From Pseudomonas sp. B21-028 (GTDB lineage: Bacteria > Pseudomonadota > Gammaproteobacteria > Pseudomonadales > Pseudomonadaceae), in contig NZ_CP087184.1 in NCBI RefSeq assembly GCF_024749045.1, forward strand, positions 2,170,001 through 2,234,000: a DNA stretch of 64,000 bases. Direction: 5' to 3'. Each line of letters starts with the position of its first letter. Position 1 is the first letter of the stretch. The position numbers were made by a program, and so were the translations under genes. The notes below the pieces were generated by a model, which was given only the letters and a program-made list of their open reading frames with translations, did no database searches and was not told where the DNA came from. Positions 17,082 to 26,923 of the stretch are shown piece after piece.

Positions 17082-17083
17082 GC

Positions 17084-19033
17084 CTATTCTTCGAATGCCA
17101 CTAGTGCGCTGCCCTCGCTGACCATTTCCCCTTCCTGGCAATACAGCGCCTTGATCACACCGGCTTTGGGCGCACGGATGCTGTGCTCCATTTTCATCGC
17201 TTCCAGAACCACCAGTTGCGCACCAGTCTCTACTGTTTGGCCGGGGCTCACCAACACCCGCACGATGCTGCCGTTCATGGGCGCGGTCAGGCCCCCCTGG
17301 TGGCTGTGGCTGGCTTCGGCGGCGGCCAGCGGGTCATACAGCTCGACGCGACGCAGATCGCCCTGCCATTGCAGATACAGGCTGTCGCCCTGGCGAATGG
17401 CCCGGTGGCTGCGACGCAGGCCGTTGTGTTCGATCACCAGGTGCTCGCCGCGAAGTTCGGCGGCCGCGGCCTTAACGTCCAGTGTCAGCGCTCGATCCTG
17501 GCCTTCGCAGCTCAAATGCAAGGTGGTTTCCCTTGGCAGTCCCAAGCGCAGGCCGGTGGTCGCGGACCACGGGGAACCTGCGTCGTCGGAGCGTACCCGC
17601 GGCGTCAGACCCAAGGCGAAACCCTGGGCGGCTGCGAACCAGAAGTCGTCATCCAGTTCACCAGGTTCTGGCAGCAATTGCGCCTGGTAGCGTGGGATAA
17701 ATCCGGTGTCCAGCTCCGCCGCGGCGAAGGCCGGGTGGGCGATGATGCGGCGCAGGAAGCCGATGTTGGTTTTCAACCCGCCGATGGCGAACTCGTCGAG
17801 CATGCTCAACAGCCGCAACCGCGCCTGTTCACGGTCCTCGCCCCAGGCAATCAGCTTGCCGAGCATCGGGTCATAGAAGGGCGAGATCTCATCGCCTTCT
17901 TCGACGCCGCTGTCGACCCGTCGTCCCGGTCCTGCGGCAGATTCGCGGTACAGCGCCAGGCGCCCGGTGGCCGGCAGGAAGTCGTTGGCCGGGTCTTCGG
18001 CATACAGCCGAACTTCGATAGCGTGGCCCCGCAGTAGGACTTGTTCCTGGGTAATCGGCAGCGGCTCGCCTTGGGCAACGCGAATCTGCCACGCCACCAG
18101 GTCCAGTCCAGTGATCGCTTCGGTGACCGGGTGCTCGACCTGCAACCGGGTGTTCATTTCCATGAAGAAAAACTCGCCCCGTGAATCCAGCAGAAACTCC
18201 ACCGTGCCGGCGCCGACGTAGCCAATCGCCTGGGCCGCGCGCACGGCGGCTTCGCCCATGGCCCGTCGCAGCTCAGGGGGCAGACCAGGGGCGGGTGCCT
18301 CTTCCACGACTTTCTGGTGACGGCGTTGAATCGAACAATCGCGTTCGTTGAGGTACAGGCAATGGCCGTGCTGGTCGGCGAACACCTGAATCTCGACGTG
18401 ACGTGGCTTGAGCAGGTATTTCTCCACCAGCATCCGCGAGTCGCCGAACGACGATTGCGCCTCGCGCTGTGCCGAGGCTAGCGCTTCGGCCAATTGGCTG
18501 ACGTCCTCGACGACTTTCATGCCCTTGCCGCCACCCCCGGCGGTAGCCTTGAGCAGCACCGGGTAGCCGATGCGCTCGGCGGCGGCGCGGAACGTCTCCA
18601 GATCCTGGGCTTCGCCATGGTAACCGGGCACGAGGGGCACGCCGGCGGTTTCCATCAAAGCCTTGGCCGCGGATTTGCTGCCCATGGCATCAATGGCCGA
18701 GGCGGGCGGACCGAGGAAAATCAGTCCGGCATTTTCGATGGCCCGGGCGAACCCTGCGTTCTCCGAAAGAAAACCGTAACCAGGGTGGATGGCCTGGGCG
18801 CCACTGGCCTGGGCGGCGGCGATCAATTTGTCGATTTGCAGGTAGCTGTCGGCCGCCTTGCTGCCGCCCAGGTCGACCCGGATGTCGGCTTCGCGGCTGT
18901 GGCGGGCGTCGTGGTCGGTGGCGCTGTGCACCGCTACCGTGGTCAGGCCCATGGCCTTGGCGGTACGCATCACGCGGCAGGCAATTTCACCGCGATTGGC
19001 CACCAGCACGGTGGTAAGGACCGGGGCGCTCAT
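17084..19033 (-). CDS. liuD: Methylcrotonyl-CoA carboxylase, biotin-carrying alpha subunit
   Basis: A 649-residue biotin-dependent carboxylase subunit: biotin carboxylase domain with VLVANRGEIACRVMRTAK at the start, the ATP-grasp loop KATAGGGGKGM, EKYLLKPRHVEIQVF and MNTRLQVEHPVTEAITGLDL, then a biotin carrier domain with the attachment site AMKM (K614). It charges biotin with bicarbonate and passes it to LiuB, which carboxylates 3-methylcrotonyl-CoA in leucine breakdown. Its ATG overlaps the liuC stop. Assignment to the leucine pathway rests on the flanking liuA, liuB, liuC genes. Confidence 0.95.
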   Translation of the reverse strand: MSAPVLTTVLVANRGEIACRVMRTAKAMGLTTVAVHSATDHDARHSREADIRVDLGGSKAADSYLQIDKLIAAAQASGAQAIHPGYGFLSENAGFARAIENAGLIFLGPPASAIDAMGSKSAAKALMETAGVPLVPGYHGEAQDLETFRAAAERIGYPVLLKATAGGGGKGMKVVEDVSQLAEALASAQREAQSSFGDSRMLVEKYLLKPRHVEIQVFADQHGHCLYLNERDCSIQRRHQKVVEEAPAPGLPPELRRAMGEAAVRAAQAIGYVGAGTVEFLLDSRGEFFFMEMNTRLQVEHPVTEAITGLDLVAWQIRVAQGEPLPITQEQVLLRGHAIEVRLYAEDPANDFLPATGRLALYRESAAGPGRRVDSGVEEGDEISPFYDPMLGKLIAWGEDREQARLRLLSMLDEFAIGGLKTNIGFLRRIIAHPAFAAAELDTGFIPRYQAQLLPEPGELDDDFWFAAAQGFALGLTPRVRSDDAGSPWSATTGLRLGLPRETTLHLSCEGQDRALTLDVKAAAAELRGEHLVIEHNGLRRSHRAIRQGDSLYLQWQGDLRRVELYDPLAAAEASHSHQGGLTAPMNGSIVRVLVSPGQTVETGAQLVVLEAMKMEHSIRAPKAGVIKALYCQEGEMVSEGSALVAFEE

Positions 19034-19878
19034 CGACGGGGCTCCTTCTGTTTTGATAAGGCAGGTTTCGATGGGGCAGGGGACGACTCGGCCTGCCAGT
19101 TCGGCGGCCGCTTCTGCAGAAAGGCGCGCAGGCCTTCCTGGCCCTCCGGGCTGACGCGGATGCGGGCGATGGCATTCTCGGTGTAACGTCGCAGCGCCGG
19201 GGTCAGGGCGCCGTTGCCGACTTCGCGCAGCAGCTCCTTGCTGGCACGCATGGCCGCCGGGCTGTTGAGCAACAGGTTATCGATCCATTGTTCGACTTGA
19301 TCGTCCAGCGTCTCGGGCGGGTAACTTTCCGACAGCAAACCAATCTCTTTCGCACGCTGCCCGCCGAAACGTTCAGCGGTGAGGGCGTAACGTCGAGCGG
19401 CCCGTTCGCCAATGGCCTGCACCACGAACGGGCTGATCACCGCTGGCGCCAGGCCAATGCGCACTTCCGACAGGCAGAATTGCGCGTCATCGGCGCCAAT
19501 GGCCATGTCGCAGGCGCTGATCAACCCCAGCGCGCCGCCAAACGCCGCGCCTTGAACGACAGCCAGCGTCGGAATCTTCAGCTTGGCAAGGTTGTACATC
19601 AGCTCCGCCAGTTCCCGGGCGTCGTCGAGGTTGGTGTGGTAGTCGAGCTCGGCCGACTGCTGCATCCAGGCCAGGTCGGCGCCGGCGCTGAAGTGTTTGC
19701 CACGGCCGCGGATCAGCAGGAAGCGCACGCTTTGATCGCTGCTGACCTGGTCCAATGCGAGGATCAGCTCGCGGATCATTTCGGCGTTGAACGCATTGTT
19801 CTTCGACTCGCGGCTCAACCACAGGGTGGCAACGCCGCGCGGATCGGTCAGCAATTCGAGGGTGTTGAAGTGGTCCAT
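19030..19878 (-). CDS. liuC: 3-Methylglutaconyl-CoA hydratase
   Basis: A 282-residue enoyl-CoA hydratase/isomerase-family enzyme with the oxyanion-hole segments GRGKHFSAGADLAWM and VQGAAFGGALGLISACDMAIG and the ESY-type C-terminal region. In this operon it hydrates 3-methylglutaconyl-CoA to HMG-CoA. ATG at 19878 was chosen because GGGGA lies six bases upstream; another ATG two codons earlier (19884) is possible. Thirteen bases separate it from liuB, and its stop overlaps liuD. Confidence 0.93.
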   Translation of the reverse strand: MDHFNTLELLTDPRGVATLWLSRESKNNAFNAEMIRELILALDQVSSDQSVRFLLIRGRGKHFSAGADLAWMQQSAELDYHTNLDDARELAELMYNLAKLKIPTLAVVQGAAFGGALGLISACDMAIGADDAQFCLSEVRIGLAPAVISPFVVQAIGERAARRYALTAERFGGQRAKEIGLLSESYPPETLDDQVEQWIDNLLLNSPAAMRASKELLREVGNGALTPALRRYTENAIARIRVSPEGQEGLRAFLQKRPPNWQAESSPAPSKPALSKQKEPRR

Positions 19879-19891
19879 GGGCATTCCCCGG

Positions 19892-21496
19892 TTACATCCG
19901 GAACACGCCGAAGCGGCTCGGTTCAATAGGTGCGTTCAATGACGCGGACAAGGCCAGGCCCACTATGTCGCGGGTCTGGGCCGGATCGATGACGCCGTCG
20001 TCCCACAGCCTCGCGCTGGAATAGTAGGGGTGACCCTGCTCTTCGTACTGATCGAGAATCGGTTGTTTGATCTCGGCTTCCTGGGCGGCGCTGAACGGAT
20101 GGCCGCTGCGTTCAGCCTGTTCGCGCTTGACCTGCACCAGCACACCGGCGGCCTGCTCGGCGCCCATCACGCCAATCCGTGCATTCGGCCACATCCACAG
20201 GAAACGTGGGTCGTAGGCCCGTCCACACATACCGTAGTTACCCGCGCCGAAGCTGCCGCCAATGATGACCGTGAACTTCGGCACCCGGGCGCAGGCCACT
20301 GCGGTGACCAGTTTCGCGCCGTGCTTGGCGATGCCGCCGGCTTCGTATTTCTGCCCGACCATGAAGCCGGTGATGTTTTGCAGGAACAGTAACGGGATGC
20401 CGCGCTGGCAGGCCAGTTCGATGAAGTGCGCACCCTTTTGCGCGGCTTCGGCGAACAGGATGCCGTTGTTCGCCAGGATCGCGACGGGGTAGCCGTGCAG
20501 ATGGGCAAAGCCGCACACCAGTGTGGTGCCGAAAAGTGCCTTGAATTCATCGAACACCGAACCGTCCACCAGGCGTGCGATCACCTCCCGGACATCGAAA
20601 GGCTGCTTGGCATCGGCCGGCACCACCCCATACAGCTCGTCGCTCGCATACAGCGGGGCGATCGGGGTGCGCGGCTGCACGTCGCCAAGCTTGCGCCAGT
20701 TGAGGTTGGCGACGCTGCGGCGAGCCAGCGCCAGGGCATGTTCGTCGTTGTCGGCGTAGTGATCGGCCACGCCGGAAATCTTGCAATGCACATCGGCGCC
20801 GCCCAGGTCCTCGGCGCTGACCACCTCGCCGGTGGCGGCTTTTACCAGCGGCGGGCCGGCCAGGAAGATGGTTGCCTGTTCGCGGACCATGATCGCTTCA
20901 TCGGCCATTGCTGGAACGTACGCTCCGCCGGCCGTGCACGAACCCATGACCACTGCCAGTTGCGGGATGCCCTGGGCACTCATGTTGGCCTGGTTGAAGA
21001 AGATCCGGCCGAAGTGCTCCCTGTCCGGAAACACTTCGTCCTGGCGCGGCAAGTTGGCGCCGCCGGAGTCCACCAGGTAAATGCAAGGCAGGCGATTCTG
21101 TTGGGCGATGGTCTGGGCACGCAGGTGTTTCTTCACGGTCAGGGGATAATAGGAGCCCCCTTTGACCGTCGCGTCGTTGGCGACAATCATACATTCGATG
21201 CCTTCCACGCGACCGATGCCGGCGATCACCCCCGCGGCGGGGACGTCTTCTCCATACACCTCGTAGGCCGCCAGCGGACTGATCTCCAGGAAGGGCGAGC
21301 CAGGATCCAGCAACCGGTTGATGCGCTCCCGAGGCAGCAACTTGCCCCGTGAGGTGTGCCGCTCCTGGGCCTTGGGGCCACCGCCCTGTTGGACTTGCGC
21401 GAGCAGGGTGCGCAAGGCCCCGACCTGTTCGAGCATGGCGTCGCGGTTGGCGATGAACTCCGGCGAACGTGGGTTGAGCTGGGTGTGCAGAATCAT
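19892..21496 (-). CDS. liuB: Methylcrotonyl-CoA carboxylase, carboxyltransferase beta subunit
   Basis: A 534-residue carboxyltransferase of the AccD/PccB type, the standard length for MccB. Motifs include [25 protein letters not shown], the oxyanion segments [19 protein letters not shown] and [33 protein letters not shown]. It transfers the carboxyl group from LiuD biotin to 3-methylcrotonyl-CoA. Ninety bases separate it from liuA, containing a short imperfect repeat but no obvious promoter. Confidence 0.95.
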   Translation of the reverse strand: MILHTQLNPRSPEFIANRDAMLEQVGALRTLLAQVQQGGGPKAQERHTSRGKLLPRERINRLLDPGSPFLEISPLAAYEVYGEDVPAAGVIAGIGRVEGIECMIVANDATVKGGSYYPLTVKKHLRAQTIAQQNRLPCIYLVDSGGANLPRQDEVFPDREHFGRIFFNQANMSAQGIPQLAVVMGSCTAGGAYVPAMADEAIMVREQATIFLAGPPLVKAATGEVVSAEDLGGADVHCKISGVADHYADNDEHALALARRSVANLNWRKLGDVQPRTPIAPLYASDELYGVVPADAKQPFDVREVIARLVDGSVFDEFKALFGTTLVCGFAHLHGYPVAILANNGILFAEAAQKGAHFIELACQRGIPLLFLQNITGFMVGQKYEAGGIAKHGAKLVTAVACARVPKFTVIIGGSFGAGNYGMCGRAYDPRFLWMWPNARIGVMGAEQAAGVLVQVKREQAERSGHPFSAAQEAEIKQPILDQYEEQGHPYYSSARLWDDGVIDPAQTRDIVGLALSASLNAPIEPSRFGVFRM

Positions 21497-21586
21497 GGCT
21501 ACTCCGTAGCAGCTTTGAGCTTCAAGCTACAAGCGACAAGTAAAGGCGCGGCTTTCTTGCCGCTTGAAGCTTGCCACTAACGACAT

Positions 21587-22750
21587 TCATTTCGTCTCGT
21601 TGAACAGTTCGCGACCGATCAGCATCCGACGGATCTCACTGGTGCCGGCACCAATTTCGTACAGCTTGGCGTCACGCAACAGACGGCCAGCCGGAAACTC
21701 GTTGATGTAGCCATTACCTCCCAGGATCTGGATGGCATCGAGGGCCATCTGCGTGGCGCGTTCGGCGGTGTAGAGGATCACCCCGGCGGCGTCCTTGCGG
21801 GCGGTTTCGCCGCGTTCGCAAGCCTGGGCCACCGCGTACAGATAAGCCCGGCTGGCATTGAGCTGGGTATACATGTCGGCCACCTTGCCCTGGATCAGCT
21901 GGAATTCGCCGATGCTCTGGCCGAACTGCTTGCGGTCGTGGATGTAGGGCACGATCAGGTCCATGCACGCCTGCATGATCCCGGTGGGACCGCCGGACAG
22001 CACCACCCGTTCGTAGTCCAGGCCACTCATCAACACCCTGACGCCGCCGTTGAGCACACCGAGGATGTTCTCTTCCGGCACTTCGACATCGTCGAAGAAC
22101 AACTCGCAGGTGTTGGAGCCGCGCATCCCGAGCTTGTCGAACTTGTTGCTGCGACTGAAGCCTTTCCAGTCGCGCTCGACGATGAACGCGGTGATGCCGT
22201 GGGGGCCTTTTTCCAGGTCGGTCTTGGCGTAGATCACGTAGGTGTTGGCGTCGGGACCGTTGGTGATCCAGGTCTTGCTGCCGTTGAGCACGTAATGGTC
22301 GCCGCGTTTGTCGGCCCGCAGCTTCATGGAAACCACGTCGGAACCGGCGTTCGGCTCGCTCATGGCGAGGGCGCCGATGTGTTCGCCACTGATCAGCTTC
22401 GGCAGGTATTTGGTTTTCTGCTCGTGGTTGCCGTTGCGGTTGATCTGGTTGACACAGAGGTTGGAGTGGGCACCGTAGGAGAGGGCGACCGAGGCCGACC
22501 CGCGGCTGATTTCCTCCATCGCCACCACGTGGGCCAGGTAGCCCAGGCCGGCGCCACCGTATTCTTCCGGTACGGTGATGCCCAGCAGGCCCATGTCGCC
22601 GAATTTGCGCCACATGTCGGCGGGGAACAGGTTGTCGACATCAATCTGCGCCGCCCGTGGCGCCAGCTCGGCCTTGACGAAGGCCTGCACCTGGTCGCGC
22701 AACATGTCGATGGTTTCACCGAGGGCAAAATTCAGGGATGGGTAGCTCAT
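21587..22750 (-). CDS. liuA: Isovaleryl-CoA dehydrogenase
   Basis: A 387-residue acyl-CoA dehydrogenase with FAD-binding signatures [13 protein letters not shown] and [42 protein letters not shown]; the alternative glutamate position typical of isovaleryl-CoA dehydrogenases lies in [13 protein letters not shown]. It oxidises isovaleryl-CoA, the first dedicated step of leucine catabolism, passing electrons to ETF. It is the first gene of the liuABCD operon and has two LiuR-type boxes 55-113 bases upstream. Confidence 0.95.
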   Translation of the reverse strand: MSYPSLNFALGETIDMLRDQVQAFVKAELAPRAAQIDVDNLFPADMWRKFGDMGLLGITVPEEYGGAGLGYLAHVVAMEEISRGSASVALSYGAHSNLCVNQINRNGNHEQKTKYLPKLISGEHIGALAMSEPNAGSDVVSMKLRADKRGDHYVLNGSKTWITNGPDANTYVIYAKTDLEKGPHGITAFIVERDWKGFSRSNKFDKLGMRGSNTCELFFDDVEVPEENILGVLNGGVRVLMSGLDYERVVLSGGPTGIMQACMDLIVPYIHDRKQFGQSIGEFQLIQGKVADMYTQLNASRAYLYAVAQACERGETARKDAAGVILYTAERATQMALDAIQILGGNGYINEFPAGRLLRDAKLYEIGAGTSEIRRMLIGRELFNETK

Positions 22751-22804
22751 GGGACACCTTTGGCTTTTTTATCGGGTGTGGAGAGGGACAGGAGCGCTCT
22801 CACC

Positions 22805-22863
22805 TTTACGTTAACGTAAGCCTGCAACAAATGGCTGTCAATCACCTTTACGTTAACGTCAAC
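22805..22863. promoter_or_regulatory. Pair of LiuR-type operator boxes
   Basis: TTTACGTTAACGTAAG (22805-22820; core TTACGTTAACGTAA is a perfect palindrome) and TTTACGTTAACGTCAAC (22847-22863) lie 42 bases apart, four helical turns, between the divergent liuA and acyl-CoA ligase genes. A close relative, TTGACGTTCACGTCAA, lies in front of liuR. MerR-type regulators bind such palindromes between -35 and -10, so both divergent promoters may be under LiuR control. Confidence 0.8.
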
Positions 22864-22960
22864 TTGGTCCAGAGTAGATGCGGCTGACAGCGTGACCCTG
22901 TGGGCTTTGTTTCACAGGTTCAAGCGTAGCAACCCACTAATAAAGACAAGAGGGGGCGTC

Positions 22961-24658
22961 ATGGATCAACCCGGTTCGCATTCGCAGCTCAGCTACACCC
23001 GTGGCTCCCAGGCCAAGGCCTTGTTGACGCAGACCATCGGCCAGGCTTTCGATCAGACCGTGGCCCGTTACCCCGATAACGAGGCGTTGGTGGTTCGCCA
23101 TCAAGCGCTGCGTTATACCTGGCGGCAACTGGCTGAAGCGGTCTATCTGCACGCCCGGGCCTTGCTGGCGCTGGGCTTGAAATCCGGTGATCGTCTCGGC
23201 GTGTGGGCCCCCAATTGCGCCCAGTGGTGCATCAGCCAGTTCGCCAGCGCGAAGATCGGCGTGATCCTGGTCAACATCAACCCGGCGTACCGCAGCTCCG
23301 AGCTGGAATACGTACTCAAGCAGTCCGGGTGCCAGTGGTTGGTGTGCGCCGGGGCGTTCAAGACCTCGGACTATCACGCCATGGTGCAAACCCTCGCGCC
23401 GGAACTGGCGGAACAATCGATCGGCCAGCTGCGCTGTGAACGCTTGCCGGACCTGCGGGGTGTGATCAGTCTCGATCCCCGGCCACCGTCAGGCTTTCTA
23501 CCCTGGTCGCAATTGGCGGACCTGGGCGCGGCGGCTTCGCCTGAAGAACTGGCCGAACGCGGGGCCAGCCTGCAGGCCGGGCAACCGGTGAACATCCAGT
23601 ACACCTCGGGCACCACCGGATTCCCCAAGGGTGCGACCCTCAGTCACCGCAATATTCTCAACAATGGCTACATGGTGGGCGAAAGCCTGGGCCTCAGCGC
23701 CGATGACCGGCTGGTGATCCCGGTGCCGCTCTACCATTGCTTCGGCATGGTCATGGGGAACCTGGGATGCCTGACCCACGGCAGTACCATGATCTACCCC
23801 AACGACGCCTTTGACCCTTTGTTGACCCTGAGCACCGTGGCCGAGGAAAAAGCCACTGCGCTGTACGGCGTACCGACCATGTTCATCGCCATGCTGGATC
23901 AACCGCAGCGGCACGACTTCGACCTGTCCAGCCTGCGCACCGGGATCATGGCCGGCTCGACCTGCCCGATCGAAGTGATGCGGCGGGTGATCAACGAAAT
24001 GCACATGAGCGAGGTGCAGATCGCCTATGGCATGACGGAAACCAGTCCGGTGTCGCTACAGACCGGTCCTTCAGACGAGTTGGAGTTGCGCGTCACCACC
24101 GTCGGCCGCACCCAGCCGCAACTGGAAAGCAAAATTGTCGATGAGGCCGGCGACATCGTCCCCCGTGGCACCATCGGCGAATTGTGTACCCGTGGCTACA
24201 GCGTGATGCTCGGTTACTGGAACAACCCCAAGGGCACCGCCGAGGCCATCGACCGGGACGGCTGGATGCACACCGGCGACCTGGCGACCATGGATGAGCA
24301 GGGCTACGTCCGCATTGTCGGACGCAACAAGGACATGATCATCCGGGGAGGTGAGAATATTTACCCGCGTGAGCTGGAAGAGTTCTTCTTTACTCACCCT
24401 GCGGTGGCCGATGTGCAGGTGATCGGCATTCCCTGTTCGCGCTACGGCGAAGAGATCGTGGCCTGGATCAAGTGCCATCCGGGGCACAGTGTTACCGAAC
24501 AGGAGTTGCAGGCCTGGTGCAAGACACGCATTGCCCACTACAAGACGCCACGTCACTTCAAGTTCGTCGAGGAGTTCCCGATGACGGTGACCGGCAAGAT
24601 CCAGAAATTCCGCATGCGTGAAATCAGCATCGAAGAACTGCGCGATAAAAAGGCCTAG
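22961..24658 (+). CDS. AMP-forming acyl-CoA ligase
   Basis: A 565-residue adenylate-forming enzyme with [16 protein letters not shown] (P-loop), [49 protein letters not shown] and the catalytic lysine in [14 protein letters not shown]. It activates a carboxylic acid to its CoA thioester. Position opposite liuA, with shared LiuR boxes, suggests isovalerate, methylcrotonate or a citronellate-derived acid as substrate; this is inference. A strong GAGGGGG ribosome site precedes the ATG at 22961. Confidence 0.9.
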   Translation: MDQPGSHSQLSYTRGSQAKALLTQTIGQAFDQTVARYPDNEALVVRHQALRYTWRQLAEAVYLHARALLALGLKSGDRLGVWAPNCAQWCISQFASAKIGVILVNINPAYRSSELEYVLKQSGCQWLVCAGAFKTSDYHAMVQTLAPELAEQSIGQLRCERLPDLRGVISLDPRPPSGFLPWSQLADLGAAASPEELAERGASLQAGQPVNIQYTSGTTGFPKGATLSHRNILNNGYMVGESLGLSADDRLVIPVPLYHCFGMVMGNLGCLTHGSTMIYPNDAFDPLLTLSTVAEEKATALYGVPTMFIAMLDQPQRHDFDLSSLRTGIMAGSTCPIEVMRRVINEMHMSEVQIAYGMTETSPVSLQTGPSDELELRVTTVGRTQPQLESKIVDEAGDIVPRGTIGELCTRGYSVMLGYWNNPKGTAEAIDRDGWMHTGDLATMDEQGYVRIVGRNKDMIIRGGENIYPRELEEFFFTHPAVADVQVIGIPCSRYGEEIVAWIKCHPGHSVTEQELQAWCKTRIAHYKTPRHFKFVEEFPMTVTGKIQKFRMREISIEELRDKKA

Positions 24659-24663
24659 CCACA

Positions 24664-24762
24664 AACCCTGTGGCAGCGAGCCTGCTCGCGATGAGGCCAT
24701 GTCAGTCGACATCGCTGTCACTGACAGACCGCTATCGCGAGCAGGCTCGCTCCCACAAAAAA
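24664..24762. repeat. REPIN-like doublet
   Basis: Two inverted REP palindromes (near 24670 and 24734) separated by a short spacer lie directly behind the acyl-CoA ligase stop and before the terminator of the convergent sRNA. Confidence 0.88.
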
Positions 24763-24784
24763 AGCCAATCGCCAGACAGCACAA

Positions 24785-25159
24785 AGGGGAGCCGAAGCTC
24801 CCCTTTAATTTTGTCGTCGCGTGCTCTTTTTTTATTATTGAGGGGCGGCCTGTTGTTGTTTTTGGTAGCCGTTACCCTTTACCGCTGTTTTTGGCGATCC
24901 CCATCCGGGATCAAGAGCAAACGTATTTTTTTGAGCGCTGATCTGCTTTTTCGCCTAGCGATCCAACCGATTCGGGTCCTACCTGAAGGTAGTCTTATTG
25001 TTCTCTGCCCGGTTGCGGGTTGCTCCTGGAAGCACCCTGAAAAGCACATCTTCTCCAAAAAAATCTGTTAGCTGCGTCTCTGCCGTGTTGTTTTTGTTAT
25101 GTCAGAGTCGTTTCGTCTTGTTTTTATTAGGTTTGCCGCTTTTTTTATTCTTGTTATGC
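24785..25159 (-). ncRNA. crcY: CrcY/CrcZ-type catabolite-repression sRNA
   Basis: A gene-free, AT-rich stretch of about 375 bases downstream of the HMG-CoA lyase gene. On the minus strand it carries many A-rich CA motifs such as ATAACAAGAATAAAAAAA, CATAACAAAAACAACAC, GAACAATAAGAC and CCAAAAACAACAACAGG, the Hfq/Crc-binding pattern of CrcZ, CrcY and CrcX. It starts behind a sigma-54 promoter and ends in a GGGGAGC-TTCG-GCTCCCC hairpin (24786-24803). Length and position next to mvaB match crcY as I recall it from P. putida. The RNA titrates Hfq/Crc and so lifts carbon catabolite repression when CbrAB is active. Confidence 0.9.
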
Positions 25160-25165
25160 CAAAGA

Positions 25166-25185
25166 GATAGCAGGTGCCGTGCCAA
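25166..25185 (-). promoter_or_regulatory. Sigma-54 promoter of the CrcY-type sRNA
   Basis: The minus strand reads TTGGCACGGCACCTGCTATC, i.e. GG at 25183-25182 and GC at 25171-25170 with exactly ten bases between, the -24/-12 arrangement of RpoN promoters (consensus TGGCACG-N4-TTGCA). The expected start falls near 25159. Confidence 0.88.
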
Positions 25186-25266
25186 CTTTTAAAAACCTTT
25201 ATAAATCAGTAGCTTGGATTTTTAGGGTAAGCAGGGTGGCGCGGTAGATCTGACAAATTGTTTCCG

Positions 25267-25297
25267 TGTTACTCGTTTCACAGCCGGTGCGGTAACA
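25267..25297. promoter_or_regulatory. Possible CbrB activator site
   Basis: TGTTAC (25267-25272) and its complement GTAACA (25292-25297) are separated by 19 bases, about 110-140 bases before the sRNA start, a normal distance for a sigma-54 enhancer. These half-sites resemble those described for CbrB, though the spacing is longer than I remember for crcZ. The site touches the end of mvaB. Confidence 0.5.
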
Positions 25298-25298
25298 C

Positions 25299-26198
25299 CT
25301 ATTGAGCACCGCGGGCCTTGGCGACGCGCGAACCGGTCGGGCGCCCGAGCACGTCACAGATCTGACGGCCCGCGACGATCAGCGCGTCCAGATCGACGCC
25401 GGTTTCAATGCCCAGGCCATTGAGCAGGTACAGCACGTCTTCGGTGGCGACGTTCCCGCTGGCACCCTTGGCGTACGGGCAACCGCCGAGGCCGGCGATG
25501 GAGCTGTCGAATACGGCGATGCCTTCGAGCAGGCTGGCGTACAGGTTCGCCATGGCCTGGCCGTAGGTGTCATGGAAGTGACCGGCGAGCTTGTCCCGGG
25601 GCACATCCGCCGAAACCACTTCGAACATCTTGCGCGTGGCGCCGGCGGTGCCTGTGCCGATGGTGTCGCCCAAGGACACCTCGTAACAGCCCATTGCATA
25701 CAGCTCGCGAGCGACCCAGGCCACTTGCTCGGGCTTGACGGTGCCTTCGTAAGGGCAGCCCAGCACACAGGACACGTAGCCGCGCACACTGACGCCGTTG
25801 CGCTGGGCGGCTTCCATGATCGGTGCGAAGCGCTCCAGGCTTTCCTTGATGGAACAGTTGATATTGCGCTGGGAGAACGCTTCGGACGCGGCGGCGAACA
25901 CCGCCACTTCCTTCACACCGGCCGCCAGCGCGTCTTCGAACCCTCGCAGGTTTGGCGCCAGGGCGCCATAAGTGACACCCGGTTTGCGCTGGATCTGCGC
26001 GAACACCTCAGCCGAACCGGCCATCTGCGGCACCCATTTGGGCGAGACAAAGCTGCCGACTTCGATGTAACCCAGGCCGGCGGCACTCAGCGCATCCACC
26101 AGGCGCACCTTGTCGGCGACGCTGATGGGTTGCGCTTCATTCTGCAGACCGTCGCGGGGGCCGACTTCGATCAGGCGTACAAAGGAGGGAAGGGACAT
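25299..26198 (-). CDS. mvaB: Hydroxymethylglutaryl-CoA lyase
   Basis: A 299-residue TIM-barrel lyase with the opening VRLIEVGPRDGLQNE, the active-site aspartate/metal residues there and in HFHDTYGQAMANLYASLLEG, and the catalytic cysteine loop GLGGCPYAKGASGNVATEDVLY. It splits HMG-CoA to acetoacetate and acetyl-CoA, the last step of leucine breakdown (LiuE role). It is apart from liuABCD, with the ligase and the sRNA between, but next to liuR. The gap to liuR holds a REP doublet. Confidence 0.95.
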   Translation of the reverse strand: MSLPSFVRLIEVGPRDGLQNEAQPISVADKVRLVDALSAAGLGYIEVGSFVSPKWVPQMAGSAEVFAQIQRKPGVTYGALAPNLRGFEDALAAGVKEVAVFAAASEAFSQRNINCSIKESLERFAPIMEAAQRNGVSVRGYVSCVLGCPYEGTVKPEQVAWVARELYAMGCYEVSLGDTIGTGTAGATRKMFEVVSADVPRDKLAGHFHDTYGQAMANLYASLLEGIAVFDSSIAGLGGCPYAKGASGNVATEDVLYLLNGLGIETGVDLDALIVAGRQICDVLGRPTGSRVAKARGAQ

Positions 26199-26245
26199 GG
26201 GGATAGACCTTTAATGGGTTGCCAATATATTGAGGGTCAAGGCGA

Positions 26246-26342
26246 TCCACTGTGGGAGCGAGCCTGCTCGCGATAGCGGTCTGTCAGACAACATTGATGT
26301 TGGCGGTTACACCGCTATCGCGAGCAGGCTCGCTCCCACAAT
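26246..26342. repeat. REPIN-like doublet
   Basis: Inverted pair of TGTGGGAGCGAGCCTGCTCG palindromes between liuR and mvaB, the same family as at 24.7, 26.8 and 54.7 kb. Confidence 0.9.
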
Positions 26343-26353
26343 GGGTATGACAG

Positions 26354-26752
26354 CTAAACAGCTTCCTGCCCCTTGAGCGTCTGCTCCAGTGCCTGGATAC
26401 AGCGTTCTTCGGCGGTGTCGAGCTCCAGCTTCATCTGTTCGATGTCCAGCAGTTGCTGTTCGAGTTGCTCCCGGCGCTCGGTGATTTTCGCCAGCATGCT
26501 GTGCAGTTGTTTCTGGTTGCCGCTGGAGGGGTCGTAGAGCTCGATCAGCTCGCGGCACTCGGCCAGGGAAAAACCGATGCGCTTGCCCCGCAGGATCAAC
26601 TTCAGGCTGACCTTGTCCCGCGGTGAGTAGATGCGCTCCTGACCCCGTCGCTCCGGACTCAACAAGCCTTGCTCTTCATAAAAACGGATGGCCCGGGTGG
26701 TGATGTCCAGCTCCCGGGCGAGGTCGGAGATGCTGTAGGTCTGACTGCTCAT
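26354..26752 (-). CDS. liuR: MerR-family regulator of leucine catabolism
   Basis: A 132-residue MerR protein: winged helix YSISDLARELDITTRAIRFYEEQGLLSPERRG at the N-terminus, then a long dimerisation helix (ITERREQLEQQLLDIEQMKLELDTAEE). No metal-binding cysteines in the C-terminus, as in acyl-CoA-responsive members. Its position next to mvaB and the matching boxes upstream of liuA and of itself identify it as LiuR. Confidence 0.9.
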   Translation of the reverse strand: MSSQTYSISDLARELDITTRAIRFYEEQGLLSPERRGQERIYSPRDKVSLKLILRGKRIGFSLAECRELIELYDPSSGNQKQLHSMLAKITERREQLEQQLLDIEQMKLELDTAEERCIQALEQTLKGQEAV

Positions 26753-26797
26753 GGACGCGCTCGAAACGATAGGGGCTGGCGCTAAGCTAATGTCAGG

Positions 26798-26813
26798 TTG
26801 ACGTTCACGTCAA
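26798..26813. promoter_or_regulatory. LiuR-type box upstream of liuR
   Basis: TTGACGTTCACGTCAA is a perfect 7-2-7 palindrome lying 46-61 bases before the liuR start. It shares ACGT-N2-ACGT with the two boxes at 22805-22863, which indicates autoregulation. Confidence 0.75.
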
Positions 26814-26820
26814 GCAATGA

Positions 26821-26913
26821 AACCTGTGGGAGCGAGCCTGCTCGCGATAGCGGTGGATCGGCCAACCTCGTTGTTGACTGACCTGCCGCTATCGCGAGCA
26901 GGCTCGCTCCCAC
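26821..26913. repeat. REPIN-like doublet
   Basis: Inverted REP pair filling the gap between the LysR gene's end and the liuR promoter region. Confidence 0.88.
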
Positions 26914-26923
26914 CGTTGATCTC

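Noticed and set aside
24618..25192. Plus-strand short frames in the AT-rich region after the acyl-CoA ligase
   Set aside because: They run through a REP doublet and the CrcY-type sRNA in antisense; low-complexity products rich in L, F and S.
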